Below, in pieces: positions 38,251 through 46,133 of a stretch of 64,000 nucleotides of DNA (the stretch's first letter is position 1; every line of letters begins with the position of its first letter). The notes under the pieces are model-generated. The model was not told the origin of the DNA. It worked only from the letters and a program-made list of their open reading frames with translations, and ran no database searches. Made by a program: the position numbers and the translations under genes. This DNA is from Corynebacterium sanguinis. Its GTDB lineage: Bacteria; Actinomycetota; Actinomycetes; Mycobacteriales; Mycobacteriaceae. The stretch lies in assembly GCF_007641235.1 (NCBI RefSeq), contig NZ_CP038157.1, positions 1,550,001 to 1,614,000 of the forward strand, read 5' to 3'.

Positions 38251-40047
38251 CTAGCCCAGCGGGTTGGGCAGGATTCCCGCCATCACGGCGCCGGCGAGAG
38301 CCGCGATCGCACCGAGCAGTGCGGTGAGGATGCCAGCGACCAGGCCGAACGAGCTCAACGAGCTCGACGAACCGGGCGAGGTTTCACCCGCGGCGGGCGG
38401 GGCGATGAGCGAATCCACCTGGTAGACGGTGGTGGTGCCGGAGACTTCGTTGCCCACCGCGAGCAGGTTCTTGCCGTTGGGGGAGTCGCTCGCCGGGATG
38501 AAGGTCAGCCCCTCCGGGCCGAGGTCGCCGGCGTTGGTCGCGAAGTCGCGGTTGTTGAGGTAGGTCTGGTACTTCGCGTTGTAGGGATCGGTGATGTCGT
38601 AGACCATGACACCGCCGACGCGCTCGAAGCCGATGAAGGCGTAGGTGCGGCCGTCGATCGTGCCCAGGGTGACGCCCTCGGGCTCGGGGCCCTTATCATC
38701 GGAACGTGCGTCGAACTCGGCCTTCGTGTGGTTCGAGTTGAAGTAGTCGGGGAGCACTCGCGCGGTGATGCGCTCAAAGTCCTCGCCGGAATCGAACACG
38801 GGGGTGCCGTCGGCGGAGAAGATGGAGAAGCTGCGGCCACCAAAAGCGTAGAGCTCGTCGTAGCAGCCGCTCTCGTCGTTCAGGCCAAAGGCGGTGCTCA
38901 TGTTGAGGCGTCCGGCGCCGGCATCGGAGCGCATCGCGGCAACCTCTTCAGGCGACAGGCCGCCGATGTTGTCGCAGACCGGGGCAATGCCCTTTTTGCC
39001 GAAGTCCTTCAGGCGCTCTTCTTCGGAGTAGGCGTCCCAGTCGCGGGAGTCGCCTTCGTTTGCGGTGACGATGTAGGTCTCGCCCGCTGACGAGTACGAC
39101 GCGATGGCATCCGGCTGGAGGATGCCCTTGATGGGCCAATTCCATAAATTGATGCGATCGTCTTTGTCGCTGGCGTCGAACGCCACGGTTGTGCGGTCCT
39201 GGTATCCGAGGGGGAAGATGTGCTTCACGGAGGCGGATGCGATGTCGACGACCGCAATGGCGTTGTTCTCCTGGAGCGAGACGTATGCCGTGCCGCCGGA
39301 GACGGTGATGTATTCCGGCTCGAGGTTCTGCGCGACGGTGGCGGAGTCGCCGACTTGGCCGAAGACATGGACACCGTCCGGCAGCGCGCCGGGGGTGTTG
39401 AAGGCAGAAAAGTCCGCGGTGCGCACATCCTCTTGCTCGGATGCATCGACGCCGCTGCGCAGCGCGATAACGGACACGGAGCCCTCGGGGTCGACGGAGT
39501 AGTCGCTGGCGGGCTCACCCTCGTTCGCGACCAAGGCGTAGCTGCCGTCCGCGGTGAGGGTGACCATGTCGGGCAACGCGCCGACGGTGACGCGGCCGAG
39601 CGGCTCAGAAGCCAACTCGCTAGCACCCGCGTTGAAGAAGATCAGCTCCCCTTCCTCGGTCTTGGTGGCGGGCTCCACGGTGGCGACCGCGAGGCCGTCG
39701 GCGCGCACGGCGACGGAATTGATCGTGGTGCCCTCGCCGCCCGACACCGAGCCGATACGGGTTGGGTTGGCCGGGTTGTTGACATCGAGCACGTCGATGA
39801 CGCCCGCGTTGGCGTTGACCGTGAGCAGGCGCTTCGATGCGGCGTGGTAGGCGACAATCTCAGCGGCGGATTTGTCGAACACCTTGGTGTCGTAGGAGCC
39901 GATTGGCTTAATCGAGACGGTGGCGTCGGGAGCGCTGTCGTGGACCGGGTCAGTGACAATCGCCGCGTGGGCAGGAGTAGCGAGGGCGAATGCGGAGGCA
40001 AGTGCGGTCGCAGCAGCACCGAGCGCTGCGGGGCGGGGGATGCTCAC
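38251..40047 (-). CDS. Secreted, C-terminally anchored choice-of-anchor-I-like beta-propeller protein
   Basis: This 598-residue protein has a cleavable signal peptide (cleavage after ATPAHA, about residue 28). A long repetitive beta-propeller-like domain follows (SKRLLTVNANAGVIDVLDV, DMVTLTADGSYALVANEGEP, SYIVTANEGDSRDW-like blocks). A Ser-rich linker and one membrane segment near residues 563-592 complete it, without an LPXTG motif. The blocks are those of the choice-of-anchor I family, which also occurs beside phosphatase and phytase-like esterase domains. No catalytic domain is visible. It is convergent with dnaE and divergent from ilvA; the start is GTG. Confidence 0.8.
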   Translation of the reverse strand: MSIPRPAALGAAATALASAFALATPAHAAIVTDPVHDSAPDATVSIKPIGSYDTKVFDKSAAEIVAYHAASKRLLTVNANAGVIDVLDVNNPANPTRIGSVSGGEGTTINSVAVRADGLAVATVEPATKTEEGELIFFNAGASELASEPLGRVTVGALPDMVTLTADGSYALVANEGEPASDYSVDPEGSVSVIALRSGVDASEQEDVRTADFSAFNTPGALPDGVHVFGQVGDSATVAQNLEPEYITVSGGTAYVSLQENNAIAVVDIASASVKHIFPLGYQDRTTVAFDASDKDDRINLWNWPIKGILQPDAIASYSSAGETYIVTANEGDSRDWDAYSEEERLKDFGKKGIAPVCDNIGGLSPEEVAAMRSDAGAGRLNMSTAFGLNDESGCYDELYAFGGRSFSIFSADGTPVFDSGEDFERITARVLPDYFNSNHTKAEFDARSDDKGPEPEGVTLGTIDGRTYAFIGFERVGGVMVYDITDPYNAKYQTYLNNRDFATNAGDLGPEGLTFIPASDSPNGKNLLAVGNEVSGTTTVYQVDSLIAPPAAGETSPGSSSSLSSFGLVAGILTALLGAIAALAGAVMAGILPNPLG

Positions 40048-40228
40048 TTAAGGGGCACCTTTCACGAATAATGGATGTAACTGACAGGTTATTCTTAACT
40101 GAGCCGTGTGGCCCCGAGATGGAATCGGGGGCAGGTTTGGGTGAAGGTCTGGTTAAGGCCCGGTAAACGGCCCCTCTTGGGTGCCTCGCGCCCTCGGGCC
40201 GGAACCGTTGCGGATAAACTGGCTGTCC
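40048..40228. promoter_or_regulatory. Divergent spacer between the secreted-protein gene and ilvA
   Basis: The 181-bp spacer has AAAGGTGCC as the ribosome site of the minus-strand gene and an A/T-rich block near 40065-40100 that probably holds its promoter. On the + strand only the -10 box TAAACT near ilvA is clear. No leader peptide or attenuator was found. Confidence 0.45.
40215..40220 (+). promoter_or_regulatory. -10 box for leaderless ilvA
   Basis: TAAACT ends 8 nt before the ATG at 40229, and there is no ribosome site. Confidence 0.5.
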
Positions 40229-41512
40229 ATGAGCGAGACAACGAACTTCCAGCCCGTGCACGCAGCCGACATCCAGGCGGCGCAGGCGAGGATTTCGTCC
40301 GTCATCGAGCCCACCCCGTTGCAGTACTGCCCCCGCCTGTCGCAGCAGTACGGGGTGGAGGTGTACCTCAAGCGCGAGGACCTGCAGGACGTGCGCTCGT
40401 ACAAGATCCGCGGCGCCTACTACAACATCGCCAACCTCACGCCGGAGGAGAAGGCGGCGGGCGTCGTGGCGGCGTCGGCAGGCAACCATGCCCAAGGCGT
40501 GGCGTACGCCTGCCGTGCGATGGGCATTCGCGGCAAGATCTTCGTGCCCAAGCCGACGCCGAAGCAGAAGCGCGACCGCATCCTCGTCCATGGCGGCGAC
40601 GCGATCGAGCTCGTCGTCGTGGGCAATAGTTTCGACGAGGCGGCTGAGGCTGCGCGTGCCGACGCGATCGCGCGCGGCGCAACCGTCGTCGAGCCTTTCG
40701 ACGCCCGCGCCACCATGGTCGGGCAGGGGACCGTCGCCGCGGAGATCCTCAGCCAGCTCACCGGGCTCGGTCGCGAGCTCGGCAGCGTCGCTGTCCCCGT
40801 CGGCGGCGGCGGGCTGCTTGCTGGTGTGGCGTCCTACCTCGCCGACATGTCGCCTCTGACGTCGATCATTGCCGTGGAGCCGAAAGGGGCGGCATCGCTG
40901 CACGCGGCGCTCGCCCAGGGTGAGCCGGTGACGCTCGAGTCGATCGACCCCTTCGTCGACGGCGCGGCCGTGAAGCGCATCGGCGCGCTGCCGTTTCAGG
41001 TCATCGACGCCAACCTAAGCCGCATCCACATGGTCATTGCCGACGAGGGCGCCGTGTGCACCGAGATGCTCAGCCTGTACCAAAACGAGGGCATCATCGC
41101 CGAGCCGGCGGGTGCGCTGGCGGTCACGGGACTTAACGGCGTGAAGTTCGAGCCGGGCAGCACGGTGGTGTGCATCATCTCCGGGGGCAATAACGACGTG
41201 CTGCGCTACGCCGAGATCATGGAGCGCTCGCTGATCCACCGCGGTCTCAAGCACTACTTCCTGGTGAACTTCCCGCAGGAGCCGGGCCAGCTGCGCACCT
41301 TCCTCACCGATATCCTCGGACCTGACGACGACATCGTTTTGTTCGAGTACCTGAAAAAGAACAACCGCGAAACCGGCACCGCGCTCGTCGGCCTCGAGCT
41401 GACCCGCGCGCGGGATCTGGAGCCGCTCATGGAGCGCATGGACGCATCCCCGATCGACTGCCGCCGGCTGCAGCCCGGCACGCAGGAGTACGACTTCATC
41501 GTCTCCGGGTAA
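40229..41512 (+). CDS. ilvA: Biosynthetic threonine dehydratase IlvA
   Basis: This PLP enzyme of 427 residues deaminates threonine to 2-oxobutyrate, the first committed step to isoleucine. The PLP lysine is Lys59 in RSYKIRGAYYNIA, and the phosphate loop is VGGGGLLAG. The C-terminal regulatory ACT-like domain (FLTDILGPDDDIVLFEYLKK) is present in one copy, as in corynebacterial IlvA, so feedback by isoleucine is expected. The open frame extends 48 bp upstream, but the ATG at 40229 fits both the family N-terminus and the -10 box. Confidence 0.95.
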   Translation: MSETTNFQPVHAADIQAAQARISSVIEPTPLQYCPRLSQQYGVEVYLKREDLQDVRSYKIRGAYYNIANLTPEEKAAGVVAASAGNHAQGVAYACRAMGIRGKIFVPKPTPKQKRDRILVHGGDAIELVVVGNSFDEAAEAARADAIARGATVVEPFDARATMVGQGTVAAEILSQLTGLGRELGSVAVPVGGGGLLAGVASYLADMSPLTSIIAVEPKGAASLHAALAQGEPVTLESIDPFVDGAAVKRIGALPFQVIDANLSRIHMVIADEGAVCTEMLSLYQNEGIIAEPAGALAVTGLNGVKFEPGSTVVCIISGGNNDVLRYAEIMERSLIHRGLKHYFLVNFPQEPGQLRTFLTDILGPDDDIVLFEYLKKNNRETGTALVGLELTRARDLEPLMERMDASPIDCRRLQPGTQEYDFIVSG

Positions 41513-41522
41513 GAGCGGTTAC

Positions 41523-41885
41523 CTAGCGCCGCCGCGCCCACTCGTGCAGGCGCTCGCGGCTGGCGATGAACAAGTAGCAGATGAGCGGGTGGACAAGCGC
41601 TACCAGCGCCAGCCCACCCTGCCAGTGCCCGATGACGCTGGGCACGTAGCTGGCGAAGAGCAGCGGGAACGAGCGGCTCATAAAATCCCTCGGGGCAAGC
41701 GCCGAGTACGTGGGAACGTGGCGCAGCAGCGCGGCAGCGATACAGGCCACTGAGGCTACCCCGAGTGCGAACTGCCACGGGGTGTGCGCGCTGCGAAGGC
41801 AGGAGATGCACAGCCCGACCGACGGCAGCGCGACCACGAGCAACCACGCGAGGTTGAGGCGTCTTTCCGTGCTGGTCAGGGGCAC
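41523..41885 (-). CDS. Small four-helix membrane protein, unknown
   Basis: This 120-residue protein has about four hydrophobic segments: LAWLLVVALPSVGLCI, FALGVASVACIAAALL, FPLLFASYVPSVIG and LALVALVHPLICYLFI. It ends in a basic tail. I do not recognise a family. It follows treZ on the same strand by 10 bp and starts with GTG, so it is probably co-transcribed with treZ. It is convergent with ilvA. Confidence 0.7.
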   Translation of the reverse strand: MPLTSTERRLNLAWLLVVALPSVGLCISCLRSAHTPWQFALGVASVACIAAALLRHVPTYSALAPRDFMSRSFPLLFASYVPSVIGHWQGGLALVALVHPLICYLFIASRERLHEWARRR

Positions 41886-41895
41886 CTCGCGCCGC

Positions 41896-43647
41896 CTATA
41901 CCGTGCGCTCGATCAGCGCGAACCCCCAGGGCTCCAAGGTTGTGGAGTCCGCGGTGACCTCCGGGTTGGTAAAGGAGTACACCAGGTTGCCGCCGACGGG
42001 CACGGTGACGGGGGCGTCGCTGAAGTTGCAGGCGAGGGTGACAGGCTCGGGGGAGCCGTAGCTCATGGTCAGCCAGGTCTCTGAGTTGTCCACGTGGAGA
42101 TCGCGCAGGTCCTCGCGGGCGAAGCCGTAGCGCTCGCGCAGGCCGATGAGCGCCTGGTAGGCCTCGAAGACTTCGTCCTGGTCGCGGTCGAACTCCCACT
42201 TCAATCGGGCCGACTCGAAGGTCGCCGGGGCGGAGGGGTCGGGCACGTCGTCGGGGTCCCAGCCGAGGCGCGAGAACTCGTGGAAGCGGCCCTCGCGGGT
42301 GAGCCGGTTGAGCTCCTCGTCAGTGTGCGAGCAGAAGAAGGGAAACGGCGTGCGGGCGCCGAACTCCTCGCCCATGAACAGCATCGGAGTGAACGGGGAG
42401 CACAAAACGACCGCCGCTTTGAGCACCTGCTGGGCAGGCGAGAGGTACTGCGAGGGGCGATCACCTGCCGCCCGGTTGCCTGTTTGGTCGTGGGTGGTGG
42501 TGTAGGTGATCATGCGCCACGGCCCAATCGCGTCGAGGTCCAGGGGGCGCCCGTGCGTGCGCCGCCGGTACTCCGACCACGTGTCGCGGAAGCGGTAGGC
42601 GTGGCGCAGGGTGTCCGCGAGGATGTCGACGGTGCCGAAGTCCACGTAGTACGCCTGGCGCTCCCCGCTAACCAGGGTGTGGATGCAGTGGTGGACGTCG
42701 TCAAGCCATTGCGCGCTCAGGCCGTAGCCGCCGACGGACTCGTCGTTGACAATGCGCGGGTCGTTTTGATCCGTTTCGCCGATGATCGTGCGCGGCACCC
42801 CGGTTGCTTCCGCCACCGAGTCGGAGACGCGGCGGATTTCCTCCATGATGGAAAACGCGCGCCGGTCGTCGTAGGCGTGCACGGCGTCGAGGCGCAACCC
42901 ATCGAGGTGGAACTCGTCGAGCCACTGGCGCACAGCGTCGAGGATGTAGGCGCGCACCTCGTCGGAGCCGGGGCCGGAGAGGTTGACCACATCGCCCCAG
43001 TCGGTGTGCCCGGCGGTGGTGTACGGGCCGAAGGAGCCGTTGTAGTTCCCTTCGGGCCCGAAGTGGTTGTAAACCACGTCCAAGATCACCGCGATGCCTT
43101 TGTTGTGGGCGGCGTCGACAAGCTTTTTTAGCCCCTTGGGCCCGCCGTAGGAGTCCTGCACGGCGAACCACTCGACCCCGTCGTAGCCCCAGTTGCGCGT
43201 TCCGCCGAACGGCTGCACCGGCATCAGCTCGATGGTGGTCACGCCAAGGCCGAGCAGGTAATCAAGCTTGTCGACGACCCCCTCAAACGTCCCGGCGTCC
43301 GTAAACGTGCCGACGTGCAGCTCGTAGATGAGCTGGCCGCGAAGGTGCAGTCCGGCCCAGGATTCGTCCGTCCAGTCGAAGTCGGTGCCGACGACTTGGG
43401 AGGTGCCGTGCACGCCGTCGGGCTGGGCGCGGCTGCGCGGATCCGGCAGCGGCTTTGACCAATCCGAGCCGTCGAACAGGCGAAACGCGTACCGTTGGCC
43501 ATCGCGCGGGGTCACGACGGCCGGGTCGAGAACCCACCACCCGGTGCGCGTGCCGTCCCTTGACATGGGATGCTCGGCGCCGTCGACAAGCAGGCGGGCA
43601 TCGTGGGCGAACGGGGCCCACACCTCGAACATTTCGACGCAAGACAT
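41896..43647 (-). CDS. treZ: Maltooligosyltrehalose trehalohydrolase TreZ
   Basis: This GH13 enzyme of 583 residues releases trehalose from maltooligosyl-trehalose made by TreY. The N-terminal beta-sandwich begins MFEVWAPFAHDARL. The GH13 regions are DVVYNHFGPEGN, GLRLDAVHA (Asp nucleophile), GETDQNDPR (acid) and TTHDQTGNR. Start choice: ATG at 43647 has the minus-strand -10 box TACTGT 7 nt upstream. An in-frame ATG at 43680 has GGAG 8 nt upstream, but its ATG would share CATG with the start of the divergent gene. Confidence 0.94.
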   Translation of the reverse strand: MSCVEMFEVWAPFAHDARLLVDGAEHPMSRDGTRTGWWVLDPAVVTPRDGQRYAFRLFDGSDWSKPLPDPRSRAQPDGVHGTSQVVGTDFDWTDESWAGLHLRGQLIYELHVGTFTDAGTFEGVVDKLDYLLGLGVTTIELMPVQPFGGTRNWGYDGVEWFAVQDSYGGPKGLKKLVDAAHNKGIAVILDVVYNHFGPEGNYNGSFGPYTTAGHTDWGDVVNLSGPGSDEVRAYILDAVRQWLDEFHLDGLRLDAVHAYDDRRAFSIMEEIRRVSDSVAEATGVPRTIIGETDQNDPRIVNDESVGGYGLSAQWLDDVHHCIHTLVSGERQAYYVDFGTVDILADTLRHAYRFRDTWSEYRRRTHGRPLDLDAIGPWRMITYTTTHDQTGNRAAGDRPSQYLSPAQQVLKAAVVLCSPFTPMLFMGEEFGARTPFPFFCSHTDEELNRLTREGRFHEFSRLGWDPDDVPDPSAPATFESARLKWEFDRDQDEVFEAYQALIGLRERYGFAREDLRDLHVDNSETWLTMSYGSPEPVTLACNFSDAPVTVPVGGNLVYSFTNPEVTADSTTLEPWGFALIERTV

Positions 43648-43654
43648 ATAACCG

Positions 43655-43660
43655 ACAGTA
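43655..43660 (-). promoter_or_regulatory. -10 box for leaderless treZ
   Basis: On the minus strand TACTGT ends 7 nt before the ATG at 43647. A + strand TAACAT (43662-43667) for the divergent gene lies directly beside it. Confidence 0.4.
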
Positions 43661-43678
43661 GTAACATCAAAGGCAACC

Positions 43679-44338
43679 ATGTCAACTACTCCGCTGCCCT
43701 ACGACCTGCCCGCTGCGGGCGAGCCGGTCGTTGCCGAGCTTGAGATCAAACGCTCGCGCTTCATCGCCTGGATCGCCCGCGCCAACGACGAGGCCGCCGC
43801 CCGCTCGCTTGTCGACGCCGCCCGCGCCGCATACCCCGACGCCCGCCACCACTGCTTCGCCTGCATCGTCAGCGGCGAGGCGGCTAACCCGATCGAGCGC
43901 TCCTCCGACGACGGTGAGCCCTCGGGCACCGCGGGCACCCCGATGCTCGACGTGCTGCGCGGCTCCGGAATGCGCGACATCGCGGCTGTGGTGACCAGGT
44001 ACTTCGGAGGCGTCAAGCTTGGCGCCGGCGGGCTCGTTCACGCGTACTCCAACGCCGTCTCGGAAGCGCTGATTTATGTCCCCAGGGTGCGGCGCCGCGT
44101 CGCCGAGCTGGCCACCGTGGCGCTGCCGCACGCCGACGCCGGGCGCATAGAGGCCGAGCTGCGCAACGCTGGCGTCGACATCGCCGACATCACCTACGGC
44201 AGCCTGGCCGAGTACACCCTCGCGTTCCCCGCCGGGCAGCGCGAGCGTGTCGACGCCCTCCTCGCCGCCGCCACCCACGGCAGCGCCACCGCACGCAGCG
44301 CCGGGTACCAGTGGGTGGAAGTGGCCGCGCGTGGCTAG
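43679..44338 (+). CDS. YigZ/IMPACT-family protein
   Basis: This 219-residue UPF0029 protein has the N-terminal signature SRFIAWIARANDEAAARSLV and ERSSDDGEPSGTAGTPML. VTRYFGGVKLGAGGLVHAYS follows, and then the DUF1949 C-terminal domain. In eukaryotes the IMPACT relative regulates GCN2; the bacterial role is not established. It is divergent from treZ, and AAAGG precedes the ATG. Its TAG stop forms part of a -10 box for the next gene. Confidence 0.92.
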   Translation: MSTTPLPYDLPAAGEPVVAELEIKRSRFIAWIARANDEAAARSLVDAARAAYPDARHHCFACIVSGEAANPIERSSDDGEPSGTAGTPMLDVLRGSGMRDIAAVVTRYFGGVKLGAGGLVHAYSNAVSEALIYVPRVRRRVAELATVALPHADAGRIEAELRNAGVDIADITYGSLAEYTLAFPAGQRERVDALLAAATHGSATARSAGYQWVEVAARG

Positions 44339-44341
44339 ACT
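44336..44341 (+). promoter_or_regulatory. -10 box overlapping the stop codon of the YigZ-family gene
   Basis: TAGACT includes the TAG stop and ends 8 nt before the ATG at 44350 of the next small membrane-protein gene. Confidence 0.45.
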
Positions 44342-44349
44342 TTAGAGCC

Positions 44350-44592
44350 ATGACAATGCAGCCCCGCCCCAACAACCCGATCGAAGCGCGCAAGCAGGCC
44401 GTGCGCCGCTACTCCCGCAACGCAGTGGCCTTCGCCGGCGGCGGCGTGGTCGGTGGCATTGCGCTCGGTTTCCTTATCGGCTCGCCGTTTTCCTTCACCA
44501 TCCTCATCCTCGGCCTGATCATCGGCGTGGTCGGCGGGTTTGTGAACTACAACAAGGTGCAGAAAATCGTCAACCACAGGGACAACTACTAA
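44350..44592 (+). CDS. Small two-helix membrane protein
   Basis: This 80-residue protein has two hydrophobic segments rich in Gly (FAGGGVVGGIALGFLIG and FTILILGLIIGVVGGFV) behind a basic N-terminus. No function can be assigned. The open frame starts earlier inside the YigZ-family gene, but the ATG at 44350 fits the -10 box 8 nt upstream and gives a clean N-terminus. It is followed after 8 bp by the S4-domain gene. Confidence 0.75.
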   Translation: MTMQPRPNNPIEARKQAVRRYSRNAVAFAGGGVVGGIALGFLIGSPFSFTILILGLIIGVVGGFVNYNKVQKIVNHRDNY

Positions 44593-44600
44593 AGGCATCC

Positions 44601-44978
44601 ATGACTGAACCCGACGGCGCGCCCGTCCGCCTCGACGTGTGGCTGTGGGCGGTGCGTATTTTCAAGACCCGCTCGCAATCCGCTGAAGCGGTGCGCGCCG
44701 GGCACGTCAAGCTCGGCGGGGTGTCCGCCAAGCCCGCCGCCCAGGTGGTGCCGGGCGACCACATCCGCGTCTGGAAGGACCACCGCTACCTAGAGTTCGA
44801 GGTCACGGGCACAGTGCGCAAGCGCGTGGGGGCTCCGGTGGCGCGCACGATGTACGTCGATAAGTCCCCGCCACCGCCGCCGCGCGACATCTTTGCCACG
44901 CTGCCGGTGCGCGACCGGGGGGCCGGGCGCCCGACGAAGAAGGACCGCCGCGCCATCGATCGGCTGCGCGGGTTCTAG
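44601..44978 (+). CDS. S4-domain RNA-binding protein, Hsp15 (HslR)-like
   Basis: This 125-residue protein begins with an S4 domain (VRLDVWLWAVRIFKTRSQSAEAV, then GHVKLGGVSAKPAAQVVPGDHI) and has a basic tail. E. coli Hsp15 binds stalled 50S subunits carrying peptidyl-tRNA, and this gene is probably its counterpart. AAAGG lies 7 nt before the ATG. It is convergent with the alarmone-synthetase gene across two hairpins. Confidence 0.88.
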   Translation: MTEPDGAPVRLDVWLWAVRIFKTRSQSAEAVRAGHVKLGGVSAKPAAQVVPGDHIRVWKDHRYLEFEVTGTVRKRVGAPVARTMYVDKSPPPPPRDIFATLPVRDRGAGRPTKKDRRAIDRLRGF

Positions 44979-44995
44979 CTCGCGCTTCACCCCAA

Positions 44996-45019
44996 ACCCG
45001 CACGGGTAAGAGTGCGGGT
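44996..45019. terminator. Hairpin between convergent genes
   Basis: ACCCGCAC and GTGCGGGT form a perfect 8-bp stem with an 8-nt loop, 17 bp after the S4-domain gene. It has no T-run. Confidence 0.65.
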
Positions 45020-45027
45020 GCTCAGCC

Positions 45028-45060
45028 TAAACTCGGCGCAGGTTGCAGCGAGCGGGTTTA
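45028..45060. terminator. Hairpin with the loop shared with the ileS-dinB spacer
   Basis: TAAACTCG and CGGGTTTA pair with one wobble around a 17-nt loop that begins GCGCAGGTTGCAGCG. This is identical to the loop of the hairpin at 22879-22918 although the stems differ. It lies 15 bp from the end of the alarmone-synthetase gene. Confidence 0.65.
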
Positions 45061-45075
45061 CGCGGAACCCGGCGC

Positions 45076-46113
45076 CTACCCGCGGCCGGCGCGCAACGCC
45101 GCCAAACGCGTGCCCAAGCGGTCGCGGCGCAGCTTCGGGCGGTTGCCCAGCTCCGCGGTGCGCTCGATGTGCTCGGTGGCAAAACGGTTCAGCAGGACGT
45201 CGTCGATAATGCGCACCTGCCCGGGCACGAAGGCGTAATTCATCGCGCTGCCCACGGCTTCCAAGTCGGCGGCGTTGACTAGCTCCGCCAGCTGCGACAC
45301 CGTCTCGATGTCGTGGGCGCGCAGAAGCTCCATGAGGAAGCGGTAGTCACTCGGGCGCGACAGCGGAAAGCGGCTGCCCAGAAGCACCGTGAGCACGCCG
45401 GGCAGCGTCTCCGGCGCGAGCTCGGCATCCACGCCCGTGTCCACGGAGTGGTGGGGGTTGTTGATGCTGGCGATCTGGTCGAACTGCTGGTCGGCGAGCT
45501 CGATCAGGCCGGCGGCAAGCGTGAACGCGCGGTCGATCTGCGGGTCCGGGGCCTCCCCGGAGCGCTTGTAGCGGATGTCGTGCTCGAACTCCGCCCACGC
45601 GTGCTGCAGCACGGTGCGGATCTGCACCTCAAACTGGGTGCCCGCGTATGACTCGAGGTTCTCCGAATTGTCCGTCACCCGCAGCACAACGTGGTGCGAG
45701 CCGTACCCGAAGCCACCAGCAATGCGCGTCTCCTGAGCCTTATCGACGCTGCGTAGCACCTCAAACTCGTCCGCCAACAGCGTTAGCACCGCCGGAATCT
45801 CCGTGGAGTGCAGCACCGTAATGCGCGCCCCGACGACGTCGCGAATGTCGTTCCACGGGTCGGGGTAGACGTAAGCGCCGTCGCGCTGCTTGCGGGCCTT
45901 GGCCTTGAGCGAGGGCCACGACTTGATGCGGACGTCGACGCGGTCGAAGTTGACGCCGGCGTCGCCAAGCAGCTCGACGAGCGCCTGCTGGAACGCGGTG
46001 CCGGCGTCCGGGTGTACCGCGACCCAGGCGTGGTAGGTCGACCCGAGACGCGCGATCGTGTCGTCGGAGGGCTTGGCGCCTTTGCGCTTCTTTCCGCTGC
46101 GCTCGTTTTTCAC
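45076..46113 (-). CDS. GTP pyrophosphokinase-family (RelA/SpoT synthetase domain) protein, small alarmone synthetase type
   Basis: This 345-residue protein has the (p)ppGpp synthetase fold but no HD hydrolase, TGS or ACT domain. Motifs are YPDPWNDIRDVVGARIT, the Gly-rich GGFGYGSHHVVL and FEVQIRTVLQHAWAEFEHD. A helical C-terminal extension of about 130 residues follows. It would transfer pyrophosphate from ATP to GTP or GDP. I recall a small synthetase (RelS) near treY in C. glutamicum. The GTG at 46113 follows TATCCT by 8 nt; the longer open frame upstream runs into treY. Confidence 0.88.
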   Translation of the reverse strand: MKNERSGKKRKGAKPSDDTIARLGSTYHAWVAVHPDAGTAFQQALVELLGDAGVNFDRVDVRIKSWPSLKAKARKQRDGAYVYPDPWNDIRDVVGARITVLHSTEIPAVLTLLADEFEVLRSVDKAQETRIAGGFGYGSHHVVLRVTDNSENLESYAGTQFEVQIRTVLQHAWAEFEHDIRYKRSGEAPDPQIDRAFTLAAGLIELADQQFDQIASINNPHHSVDTGVDAELAPETLPGVLTVLLGSRFPLSRPSDYRFLMELLRAHDIETVSQLAELVNAADLEAVGSAMNYAFVPGQVRIIDDVLLNRFATEHIERTAELGNRPKLRRDRLGTRLAALRAGRG

Positions 46114-46121
46114 GGGGGCCA

Positions 46122-46127
46122 AGGATA
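46122..46127 (-). promoter_or_regulatory. -10 box for the leaderless alarmone-synthetase gene
   Basis: TATCCT on the minus strand ends 8 nt before the GTG at 46113 and starts 6 bp after the treY stop. Confidence 0.4.
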
Positions 46128-46133
46128 CCTGCC

